This document shows, piece by piece, positions 1 to 5,408 of a stretch of 6,691 nucleotides of DNA. Where the stretch lies: assembly GCA_964648365.1 (NCBI GenBank), contig CAZYLK010000255.1, positions 1 through 6,691 on the forward strand. Reading direction: 5' to 3'. Made by a program: the position numbers and the translations under genes. The notes beneath the pieces are model-generated. The model saw only the letters and a list, made by a program, of their open reading frames with translations. It had not been told where the DNA came from and ran no database searches. This DNA comes from SURF-32 sp964648365 (GTDB lineage Bacteria; Planctomycetota; Phycisphaerae; UBA1845). Within the stretch, counting starts at the first letter, position 1. Every line of letters starts with the position of its first letter.

Positions 1-293
1 GGTTTTCCGCTTGACCGGACCGGCGGCGGCTGTAGCGATGCCGTCAATCAGGCCGTGTTGGGCGCAGGAAACCGGGAAAAGAAGAGACGAGCCCGGCAGG
101 TCAACGCCCGGGCGACCCCACGTTGCCGGACGGGAAACGGGCGAATGCAATTTGGCAATGGTCCGCATCGCGCCTGGCTGCGCTCAGGGGAATTCAACAC
201 CGGCGTCCGTGCCGCGGCCGCACTGCTCCGTGTGCGAATAGATGACCCCATCCGCAGGGCGGGACAGCAGGCGAAGCCCGCCTGCAGCGGGAG
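1..293. other. No supported gene
   Basis: This stretch has only short open frames on both strands. Their translations are Arg/Ala/Pro-rich, low-complexity and without recognisable motifs, as expected from random GC-rich DNA. No tRNA, rRNA or clear promoter was seen. The only structure noted is the GC hairpin near its right end, listed separately. It may be the edge of an intergenic region or decayed coding DNA. Confidence 0.5.
267..285 (-). terminator. GC hairpin after the membrane-protein gene, possible weak terminator
   Basis: GCAGGCG (267-273) and CGCCTGC (279-285) form a perfect 7-bp stem with a 5-nt loop, 8 nt past the stop codon of the minus-strand gene at 294-704. There is no T-run after it on the minus strand, so it is at best a weak intrinsic terminator or an mRNA 3'-end stabiliser. 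Confidence 0.3.
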
Positions 294-704
294 TCAGATC
301 AGGACGTACCAGAGCAGAACCACGCCGGCGGCCACGCTGCCGCCGGCCAGGCCGTAGCGCCGCCTGAGCAGCATGGCAGGGGTTAGCGCCAGTGCGCCGG
401 CCGCGACGGCGCCATAGAACGCGTGGAAGAGGCTGGGACGCGGGGGGAGCAACTCCAGCGGGTAGAGGAAGAGCCAGTAGAGAAGCAGGGTGAGGACGGA
501 GAGCGCCAGGCCCAGGCGACCGTGCGCAAGCGAGCAGGCGCGTCCTGCCGCGGCGGACATCGCGACGACCGCCAGGCGGAGAGCATCGCCGGCGAAGGGG
601 CCGAGATGGCTGGCGTGGAGAATGACGACGGCGGCGCCGGCGCCACCGATCATGGCGGTTGCGTGGGGGAGTGTTCCTGGCAGAGGGTGGTCAGGCGGTT
701 GCAC
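294..704 (-). CDS. Small polytopic membrane protein, function unknown
   Basis: This 136-residue protein is mostly hydrophobic. About five candidate membrane segments can be seen, near residues 18-34, 41-59, 66-86, 93-113 and 118-136. A basic RRR patch (114-116) separates the last two and probably faces the cytoplasm. The C-terminus ends inside a hydrophobic segment. The start is a GTG preceded by GAGG 8 nt upstream. An ATG 17 codons downstream (codon at 651-653) would give a 119-residue protein starting at the first hydrophobic segment, but it has no clear ribosome binding site. I recognise no family and no catalytic motif. It is a lone gene, divergent from the pseudopilin gene across about 250 bases. 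The opposite strand has competing but less protein-like frames. Confidence rests on the regular alternation of hydrophobic stretches and short loops. Confidence 0.55.
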   Translation of the reverse strand: MQPPDHPLPGTLPHATAMIGGAGAAVVILHASHLGPFAGDALRLAVVAMSAAAGRACSLAHGRLGLALSVLTLLLYWLFLYPLELLPPRPSLFHAFYGAVAAGALALTPAMLLRRRYGLAGGSVAAGVVLLWYVLI

Positions 705-762
705 GGCGACGGCCTCGGTGCCCTGTTGATCCTCGCCGCACCGTAGCAGGCATTGGTTGACG

Positions 763-777
763 AATCGTTAATACGGT
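763..777 (+). repeat. 15-bp element, copy 1 (inverted copy at 2884-2898)
   Basis: AATCGTTAATACGGT is found here on the plus strand and exactly, on the minus strand, at 2884-2898. It is AT-rich in a GC-rich background. This copy lies in the intergenic region between the divergent membrane-protein and pseudopilin genes. It has no good -35/-10 pair around it. Confidence 0.6.
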
Positions 778-923
778 TTCCGGCCGCGCCCGGCGCCGGC
801 CGGGGCGTTGCCGGACGGTTCGCAAGCGGAATTGCCATGCAGCGCGCGACGATTTGCGCCCGGCGCCGTTCTGTGGTAGTCGTGAGGTGTGCGCCAGCCC
901 GTGGCACGCCGCTCAAGGCGATG

Positions 924-937
924 GCACGGCGCCGTGC
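924..937. promoter_or_regulatory. 14-bp perfect palindrome upstream of the pseudopilin gene
   Basis: GCACGGCGCCGTGC is a perfect inverted repeat ending 18 nt before the ATG at 956. Its core CGGCGCCG also occurs at 791-798, where it is part of the palindrome CCGGCGCCGG, and at 861-868. That makes three copies in this one intergenic region at spacings of 70 and 66 bases. It could be an operator or a leader hairpin, but GC-rich genomes produce such palindromes by chance. Confidence 0.3.
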
Positions 938-955
938 GAATGTGGTCGCAGTTAT

Positions 956-1804
956 ATGGTGAAGAGACATGATCCCGGGCCGCGGAGCGGGCTCGCGAAG
1001 CTGAAGGGAAGTGGCCGGCGGCGCCGGGGAGCGGCCGCCTTCACGCTGCTGGAGCTGACGGTCATGCTCGTCGTCATCGGGCTCCTAGCGGGCGTCCTGG
1101 TCGTCGGGACGGACCTTCACAGGGTCGCGGCGGTCCGCATGCAGGCCCGGCAACTGGAGCAGTTCAACACGGCGGTGGCGGCCTTTCGGCTGAAGTTCGG
1201 AGGCATGCCGGGCGACCTGCGGGCCGAGCAGGCGAGCGCGTTGGGTTTCGAGCCGCGGTCGGGCGCGCGGGGTCACGGGGACGGGAACCAGCTCATCGAG
1301 CACTGCACCGCCGACATGGGCGGCCTGAAGGTGTACGGCTGCGAGTTCACCTTGTTCTGGTCGGACCTGGCGACGGCGGAGATGATCCCGGGCCAGTTCG
1401 CCGGCACCGACGCGGGCGCTGACATTCAGACGGCGGAGGCGGCTTTCCTGTACTTCCCGGCGGCCGCGCTCGTCACGCGCGGCCAGTTGATCGTGAACAC
1501 GGACGCGGACAGGCTGCTGCCGCACTGGCTGTCGATCATGCGCATATTGGAGATGCAACCCGACGGCAGCAGCACGAGCTGGAGTTCTCCCGTGATCCCG
1601 GCCGACGCGGAAGCGCTCGACCGCAAGCTCGATGACGGCGACCCGGCCGGCGGTTCTGTGCACATGCTGGCGACGCCGATCCTGCCGGGGCCGTTCGCGC
1701 CTGGCCTCATCGGCGGGCCGGGACTATGCACGGAGAACGGTCAGTACAACCTCACGGTGTCCGAGGGCGTGTGCCAGGTCAACGTGGGCCTGTCCTCGCA
1801 GTAA
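956..1804 (+). CDS. Type IV pilin / pseudopilin-like protein with prepilin leader
   Basis: A 282-residue protein with a class III prepilin signal. A basic leader (residues 1-28, containing RRRRGAAA) is followed by F29-TLLELTVMLVVIGLLAG, with the conserved Glu at +5 (E33) and a single hydrophobic helix to about residue 51. A PilD-type peptidase would cut between A28 and F29; Ala at -1 instead of the usual Gly is tolerated in some prepilins. The globular part has blocks I associate with a family of pseudopilin-like proteins: FRLKFGGMPGDL (77-88), GDGN (108-111) and FWSDLATAEMIPGQF (134-148). C117/C129 and C258/C273 could form disulfides, the last pair resembling the C-terminal disulfide loop of pilins. 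The ATG at 956 is the first ATG in frame; its ribosome binding site is weak. A TTG at 854 would add 34 unlikely residues. No other pilus or secretion genes are in the window. Confidence 0.85.
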   Translation: MVKRHDPGPRSGLAKLKGSGRRRRGAAAFTLLELTVMLVVIGLLAGVLVVGTDLHRVAAVRMQARQLEQFNTAVAAFRLKFGGMPGDLRAEQASALGFEPRSGARGHGDGNQLIEHCTADMGGLKVYGCEFTLFWSDLATAEMIPGQFAGTDAGADIQTAEAAFLYFPAAALVTRGQLIVNTDADRLLPHWLSIMRILEMQPDGSSTSWSSPVIPADAEALDRKLDDGDPAGGSVHMLATPILPGPFAPGLIGGPGLCTENGQYNLTVSEGVCQVNVGLSSQ

Positions 1805-1845
1805 ACTGGCATAAGTGCATCCTCCATCTGGGACGAGCCAACGCT

Positions 1846-2298
1846 TCAGGCGAGGGGTGGCGGCGCCACGGGTTCGTCCGGTACGGACGGCCCCACGGCT
1901 GGCGGTCTTACCGGGGGCCAGCGGTCGTCAGGCGGAAGGAATCCAGGCGGCATAAAGGGTGGAGTGTGCGGAACGTCACAGGGTATGGATCCAATGGCTT
2001 GCCCATTGGAGTCCAGCAGCGTGATGTAGGGACAGGTGTCGAGAGTGAAGGGACCGCTATCCCCCGGACCCGGGGGAAACACGAAGGTGTTCATGCACAT
2101 TCCGGCAAACGCCTCGCGGCTGCAGCTCTGGAGCGATTGGCTGTCCTCGCACATCCATGCGCAGGCTTCCGTCAGGCCCAGGCCGGTAGATCTCGCCTGC
2201 GCCAGACTCGCGAAGGCGGTCATGGCCAGGGTGAGGACTGCGGTGGCCATTGCCACCGACCGCGAGAGGCGGTGCGCCTTATGATGGTAGATATTCAT
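1846..2298 (-). CDS. Small secreted cysteine-rich protein with proline-rich tail
   Basis: A 150-residue exported protein. A Sec signal peptide is clear: basic n-region (HHKAHRLSR), hydrophobic core about 15-33, and likely cleavage after AQA (A35). The mature part has six cysteines (46, 50, 59, 68, 89, 107), an even number suggesting disulfides in the periplasm or outside the cell. Residues 108-150 form a proline-rich, probably unstructured tail that could span or bind the envelope. The ATG has a good ribosome binding site, AGGAG 7 nt upstream. It is the second gene of a two-gene operon, 60 bases after the stop of 2359-2835, and no separate promoter is visible in that gap. Both proteins share an FAG-x-C block (FAGMC here at 64-68, FAGRC in the neighbour), so they may be distant paralogs. 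The protein family is not recognised. The gene converges on the pseudopilin gene with 41 bases between the stops. Confidence 0.8.
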   Translation of the reverse strand: MNIYHHKAHRLSRSVAMATAVLTLAMTAFASLAQARSTGLGLTEACAWMCEDSQSLQSCSREAFAGMCMNTFVFPPGPGDSGPFTLDTCPYITLLDSNGQAIGSIPCDVPHTPPFMPPGFLPPDDRWPPVRPPAVGPSVPDEPVAPPPLA

Positions 2299-2358
2299 AG
2301 TAGTTCTCCTAACTCTAAATGTTGCGCAGTGTGTTGATAGCTGTACCCACGCATGGCG

Positions 2359-2835
2359 CTAATAGAGCACCTCGGGGCCGGGCTCCTGTTCTTCGTCACC
2401 GATCTCTTCGTCGGGAAACTCCGTGCCACCAGGCCACCCGTTGTGGTCTGGAATGCAGACCCACACATTGTGACCGACTTGTGGATAGCCTGCCACACAC
2501 ATGCAGTGCAACGTGATAGGCCCGACGGTACTGCCGGTGTCCGTGCAGTATACGGGACATTGGATGGTGGCCACCGCATTGTCGAGTAGGCATCGGCCTG
2601 CAAAGTCCTCGGCGTCGCCCGCAGGCGCGCCGCAATCCTGCGGCGGGTAGTTCGAGCAGCTCGGTCGATCAACACGGGTGCGTATTCCTGTCAGCGCCGG
2701 CACAGCAAACGTATCGTCCACGGCGGCGGCCATTGCATGCGCTGTTTCGGGTGCGCTGGTGATGGCAAGCATCGCCGTTGCGGCAAGCGCCAGCGTGATG
2801 GCCGGGCGAGCCCTTGTCGGTTGTGTGTAAGTCAT
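2359..2835 (-). CDS. Small secreted cysteine-rich protein with acidic tail
   Basis: A 158-residue exported protein and first gene of the minus-strand operon. The signal peptide runs from MTYTQPTRARP through a hydrophobic core (12-27) to a probable cleavage after AHA (A34). The mature protein has eight cysteines (60, 68, 82, 93, 97, 111, 113, 127), including CPVYC and CMC clusters, consistent with four disulfides. The last 20 or so residues are rich in Asp and Glu. I chose the ATG at 2835 because GGAGGAGGA ends 6 nt before it; an in-frame start at 2856 would place this ribosome binding site inside the gene. It is transcribed from the Pho-box-like promoter at 2896-2929. No catalytic motif or known family is recognised. 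Its role may be structural, inhibitory or binding, but nothing in the sequence decides this. Confidence 0.8.
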   Translation of the reverse strand: MTYTQPTRARPAITLALAATAMLAITSAPETAHAMAAAVDDTFAVPALTGIRTRVDRPSCSNYPPQDCGAPAGDAEDFAGRCLLDNAVATIQCPVYCTDTGSTVGPITLHCMCVAGYPQVGHNVWVCIPDHNGWPGGTEFPDEEIGDEEQEPGPEVLY

Positions 2836-2883
2836 ATATGTATCCTCCTCCGGCAAATGGGGGGCACCTTTCGTTGCGCCTCT

Positions 2884-2898
2884 ACCGTATTAACGATT
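2884..2898 (-). repeat. 15-bp element, copy 2 (inverted copy at 763-777)
   Basis: The minus strand reads AATCGTTAATACGGT, identical to the plus strand at 763-777. Here it starts at the last three bases of the TATAAT -10 box and covers the expected transcription start region of the secreted-protein operon. The pair of copies encloses the pseudopilin gene and the operon. Confidence 0.6.
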
Positions 2899-2929
2899 AT
2901 ATCGCAACAATGTGACAATATGATGACGA
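2896..2929 (-). promoter_or_regulatory. Pho-box-like promoter of the secreted-protein operon
   Basis: On the minus strand, half-site TCGTCAT (2929-2923) is followed by 4 nt (CATA) and half-site TTGTCAC (2918-2912), so the two start 11 bp apart. After exactly 10 nt comes a consensus TATAAT (2901-2896). There is no usable -35 hexamer. Known PhoB-activated promoters replace the -35 by such tandem 7-mers (consensus CTGTCAT), and E. coli phoA has the same TTGTCAC, 10 nt, -10 layout. The leader to the ATG at 2835 would be about 50 nt. PhoB-type control is inferred from the motif and spacing only. Confidence 0.65.
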
Positions 2930-3116
2930 TTCGCACGAAAATGTAAGTGCTGCGGCAGACGCAAGCTGCTGATTTATCGTAGTTGCGGACCGACGGGCCT
3001 CTCTGCGCCGGGCGATGGCGGAACACGCGGACGAAGGAATTTCGTCGGAAGCTGGCGTACGGCGGCGGGACGACGATTAACGCCAGGTTAACCAGCGTAT
3101 GGTCTGATGCGGGGAC

Positions 3117-4517
3117 GTGAACGAACAGCGAAGGGAGCATGCGCCGGTCGAGATGCGGGGGAGTGCAGAGAAGGACGCCTTGGTGAAGGAAGCGGAGCGG
3201 TTCCTGGCGGACGCCAGGGACGCGCAGCGCCGCAGCGGCAGGACGCTGGCGGGGAGGCGGTTCCTGTCCGATGCGGCCAGGCGCGAGTTGGAGCGAGCCT
3301 GGAGGGTTTGCCGGCGGAGCCGGACGATCTCGGCGGGCGACGCCGCTGCTGCCCGGCAGGCGTTCACAGTGCTGGAGGAACTGTGCCGGCGGCGGCACCT
3401 GGTGCTCACGGAGCGTCTGCGCCCCGCCGTGTACCGGGCTCTGCTTGACGAGCTGCTCGACAATGCCCGCTTGCTCGGCGTTGATGCGACAAGTATCGTT
3501 CCGGCGACCGTTTACTGCGGCCGGCTCGCGCCGCTTTTCAAGCACGAATTCGCGTGTTTCGAGGACACGCCCTGGGTGCTGAAGCACGCAGCCGTCAACC
3601 ATCCGTCGGACCCGGCCGGATTCCTCAGCCAGGTGCTCGAACAGGTGCGGACACTGAGCGCTGACCCGCAGTTCGCATCGCTGCGAGACACGCCGTGGGT
3701 CTTCCGATCGGCAGCGGTGTGCCATCCGGCCGATCCCGAGGGATTCCTCCGCCGGGTGGTCTCAGAGATCGACGCGCTCGCCCGCGATTCCGAGTTCGCA
3801 TGTTTCCGGGATACGCCGTCAGCCTACCGTGCGGCGGCCGTGGACCATCCATCGGACCCGGCGGGATTCCTGCGCGGAGTCATCGAGCAGGTGAACAGGC
3901 TCGGCGCCGACCCCGAGTTCGCGTGCCTGCGCGATACGCCGGGCGTGCTGCGGCTGGCCGCCGTGGGCTACCGGCGGGATCCCGCCGGGTTCCTGCGCGG
4001 TGTGATACGGAAAACGAAGCGGCTGGCGAGTGACCCGGAGTTCGCCGACTTCCGCGACACGCCCTGGGTATTCCGCCGGGCCGTGGTGGGTCACGCGTCC
4101 GATCCGGCAGGCTTCCTGCGCAAGGTCACCCGGCAGGTCAGGCGGCTGGCCGACGATCCGGAGTTCGCCCGCATCAGGGACGCGCGCTGGCTGCTTCGCG
4201 CCGCCGCTCTCCAGTCGCCGGACGACCCCCGGAGGGTGCTGCGGGAGGCTATGCGCCGGGCGAAGGAGCTGGGCGACGACCCCGAGTTCGCCCGGTTCAG
4301 AAAGACGCCCTGGGTGCTTCGGCGAGCGGCGGTCGGCTACGGGGCCGATCCCGCGGCGTTCCTGCGCGGCGTGATTCGACGGATGGAGCGCCTGAAGGCG
4401 GAGCCGGAGTTCGCCTCTTTCCGGGATACCCCCTCCGTGCTCCTGGCGGCCGCCGTCGGCTATCCGTCGGACCCGGCCGGTTACCTGCGCCGTCGAATGG
4501 GGACCATCACGACTTGA
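3117..4517 (+). CDS. Protein of eight 41-residue tandem repeats, likely alpha-solenoid, function unknown
   Basis: A 466-residue protein without signal peptide or membrane segment, so probably cytoplasmic. Residues 1-141 are charged and probably helical. From residue 142 to the end there are eight head-to-tail repeats of exactly 41 residues, starting at 142, 183, 224, 265, 306, 347, 388 and 429; the last has 38. The consensus begins DPEFA-x-FRDTPWV-x-RxAAV, then a turn (HPSDPAGFLR), then a helix rich in Arg/Lys. Each unit looks like two helices joined by the SDPAG turn. Repeat 6 is the most diverged. In repeats 4-7 the second helix is strongly basic; in repeats 1-3 it is partly acidic. The start is a GTG with GGGG just upstream, weak; an ATG at 3153 is an alternative. 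I do not recognise the repeat family. Protein or nucleic-acid binding is a guess from the solenoid look. It is divergent from the Pho-box operon. Confidence 0.85.
   Translation: MNEQRREHAPVEMRGSAEKDALVKEAERFLADARDAQRRSGRTLAGRRFLSDAARRELERAWRVCRRSRTISAGDAAAARQAFTVLEELCRRRHLVLTERLRPAVYRALLDELLDNARLLGVDATSIVPATVYCGRLAPLFKHEFACFEDTPWVLKHAAVNHPSDPAGFLSQVLEQVRTLSADPQFASLRDTPWVFRSAAVCHPADPEGFLRRVVSEIDALARDSEFACFRDTPSAYRAAAVDHPSDPAGFLRGVIEQVNRLGADPEFACLRDTPGVLRLAAVGYRRDPAGFLRGVIRKTKRLASDPEFADFRDTPWVFRRAVVGHASDPAGFLRKVTRQVRRLADDPEFARIRDARWLLRAAALQSPDDPRRVLREAMRRAKELGDDPEFARFRKTPWVLRRAAVGYGADPAAFLRGVIRRMERLKAEPEFASFRDTPSVLLAAAVGYPSDPAGYLRRRMGTITT
3540..4514 (+). repeat. 123-bp tandem coding repeat, eight copies
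   Basis: Eight units with an exact 123-bp period start at 3540, 3663, 3786, 3909, 4032, 4155, 4278 and 4401; the last has 114 bp before the stop. No unit has an insertion or deletion. The units are diverged at DNA level, so this is an old array under protein-level selection, not a recent slippage product. Best conserved are the codons for EFA, DTP and DPAGFLR. Confidence 0.9.
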
Positions 4518-4551
4518 GCGTCCTGCCGGTACGCGACCCCCGCTTGGAGAG

Positions 4552-4580
4552 AAAAAAAGCCCCGGTTTCCCGGGGCTTTC
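4552..4580 (-). terminator. Intrinsic terminator of the secreted-protein gene at 4616-4978
   Basis: A 10-bp perfect stem (4556-4565 with 4570-4579, core GCCCCGG/CCGGGGC) closes a 4-nt loop. On the minus strand it runs into a T7 tract (the A-run 4552-4558), the classic form, about 37 nt past the stop codon at 4616. On the plus strand only three T follow within the stem, so it may stop the repeat-protein transcript (stop at 4517) less efficiently. Confidence 0.9.
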
Positions 4581-4615
4581 AAGTCAACGGCAGTTATGTT
4601 GTTCGCGTTGTGATA

Positions 4616-4978
4616 CTAGAACGTTTCCAGGACCGCATCACCATCGACCTGGGTGCCTGAAGTCGAGCTGTTCCAGCAGTCACCATGATAGCCGGAACCC
4701 CACTGGCCATCAGTGCAGGTCTGGCAGAGTCGGACGCCCTTTTTGGACTGGCACTTCTGCACCGCGCCGTTGGGCGAGCAGGCTTTGCCTTTCATGTCAC
4801 CGCACACCGGCGTGCCGGTGTTTGCGCCGGCAGAGATGTCAACGGCATCGAGAATGCCGGCGAAGTCCGCCGAGAACGCCGCATCTAGGGCGTTACCCTG
4901 GCTGGGCATGCCGGTCACGAGCAGGCCGGCGGCGGCCGCCACACACAGGTACTTGCAGTACGTTTTATAGATACTCAT
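4616..4978 (-). CDS. Small secreted cysteine-rich protein, single gene under tandem Pho boxes
   Basis: A 120-residue exported protein. The signal peptide (MSIYKTYCKYL, hydrophobic core 11-24) is probably cut after GNA (A30). The mature part has six cysteines at 59, 67, 76, 85, 88 and 101, rich in Gly/Lys between them, and ends in a small polar tail. Three of its cysteines (67, 76, 85) are spaced C-x8-C-x8-C, the same as 50, 59, 68 in the protein at 1846-2298, and C59-x7-C67 matches C60-x7-C68 of the protein at 2359-2835, so the three may be distantly related. The ATG at 4978 is chosen because AAGGAGGA ends 4 nt before it; an in-frame ATG at 4993 would overlap this site. It has its own promoter (5029-5084) and its own terminator, so it is monocistronic. 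Family and function are not recognised. Confidence 0.85.
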   Translation of the reverse strand: MSIYKTYCKYLCVAAAAGLLVTGMPSQGNALDAAFSADFAGILDAVDISAGANTGTPVCGDMKGKACSPNGAVQKCQSKKGVRLCQTCTDGQWGSGYHGDCWNSSTSGTQVDGDAVLETF

Positions 4979-5028
4979 ATAATCCTCCTTCAATCGAGTT
5001 GTAGCTACAATGTCTCCATTGCTCTTTC

Positions 5029-5084
5029 AGTGTACCAAGCCACTGTTACATATTTGTGGCACATTTATGACATATTTGTGACAG
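5029..5084 (-). promoter_or_regulatory. Four-half-site Pho box promoter
   Basis: On the minus strand four 7-mers lie at an exact 11-bp period: CTGTCAC (5084-5078), ATGTCAT (5073-5067), GTGCCAC (5062-5056) and ATGTAAC (5051-5045). The three 4-nt spacers are all AAAT. After the last 7-mer come exactly 10 nt and then TACACT (5034-5029), a 4/6 match to TATAAT, with no proper -35. This is two Pho boxes in tandem; the upstream pair is closest to the PhoB consensus. The leader would be roughly 45 nt to the ATG at 4978. The stretch is markedly AT-rich against its surroundings. Phosphate-starvation control through a PhoB-type regulator is inferred from known Pho box structure. Confidence 0.75.
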
Positions 5085-5404
5085 TTGCGCGCTCCGGTGT
5101 GGCGCCCGCTGGCGGATTGTTCAGTACATCCAATGGGTTGCTGCTCCGGACCCTTTCGGTGCCCTTGACCAGTGCACCGTCTGCCTCGCGTTTTTCAGGC
5201 GGGCACTGGCTTGTGCGGGGCGGGCAGTATCGGGCCTCGGAGACATTGCGCAAGGACGGCCGCGGCGGTTGGAGCCAGCAAGGAGGGGCATGCTTCGTTG
5301 CCGCCGCAGCAAGCGGCGCCGGCGAATCGTCATCAAAGATTCACACACGTGAGCGAACGGACGTGGTACACGGGGAAGGAGGTTTCAGGGCTGATCGAGG
5401 AGAC
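5085..5404. other. Gene-poor stretch before the ankyrin gene
   Basis: The ankyrin frame is open upstream to 5030, but its translation there is low-complexity and crosses the Pho box array, so I do not count it as coding. The stretch must hold the promoter for the ankyrin gene, but no convincing -35/-10 pair was found. Its right part contains the two possible mini-ORFs and a full AAGGAGGT at 5376-5383. It might hold an oriT for the relaxase, though I see no recognisable nic site. Confidence 0.4.
5290..5352 (+). CDS. Possible 20-residue basic leader peptide
   Basis: An ATG at 5290 is preceded by AAGGAGGGGC, a strong ribosome binding site. The 20-residue peptide begins MLRCRRSK and contains a run of four arginines. 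Its stop (TGA 5350-5352) overlaps a GTG at 5349 by 4 nt. It is too short to judge by codon use. It may be a translated leader upstream of the ankyrin gene or chance; the ribosome binding site is the main support. Confidence 0.3.
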   Translation: MLRCRRSKRRRRIVIKDSHT

Positions 5405-5408
5405 ATGA
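5349..5408 (+). CDS. Possible 19-residue coupling ORF ahead of the ankyrin gene
   Basis: From a GTG at 5349 this frame encodes a 19-residue peptide (start reads as M/VSERTWYTGKEVSGLIEET) ending in TGA at 5406-5408. Its stop overlaps the ankyrin ATG as ATGA, and its GTG overlaps the preceding mini-ORF stop as GTGA. Such overlaps usually mean translational coupling. The same frame is open back to 5172, so it could also be the end of a longer or decayed gene. No family is recognised. Confidence 0.25.
   Translation: MSERTWYTGKEVSGLIEET

Noticed and set aside
423..746. Open frame on the plus strand opposite the membrane-protein gene
   Set aside because: The translation is charged and low-complexity, while the minus strand gives a regular series of hydrophobic segments.
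1085..1663. 192-codon open frame on the minus strand
   Set aside because: It is antisense to the pseudopilin gene, whose prepilin motif decides the coding strand.
1726..2337. 203-codon open frame on the plus strand
   Set aside because: It overlaps the end of the pseudopilin gene and is antisense to a secreted protein with a clear signal peptide and ribosome binding site; no protein-like features.
3030..3046. Inverted repeat GACGAA / TTCGTC upstream of the repeat-protein gene
   Set aside because: Only 6 bp with a 5-nt gap and no other promoter elements nearby; not distinguishable from chance.
2832..3725. 297-codon open frame on the minus strand
   Set aside because: It lies opposite the start of the 41-residue repeat gene and runs through the Pho-box promoter and the start of the secreted-protein gene. 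Its translation is Arg/His-rich without motifs, a typical shadow in GC-rich DNA.
3540..4514. TAL-effector-like DNA-binding repeats or a CRISPR array
   Set aside because: The 123-bp units are contiguous coding repeats without spacers, so not CRISPR. The 41-residue unit does not resemble the 33-35-residue TALE unit with its variable di-residue.
5044..5083. CRP/FNR-type operator
   Set aside because: TGTGACA-like bases suggested this first, but the sites are direct repeats at 11 bp with AAAT spacers, not the dyad with a 4-6 bp gap that CRP or FNR needs.
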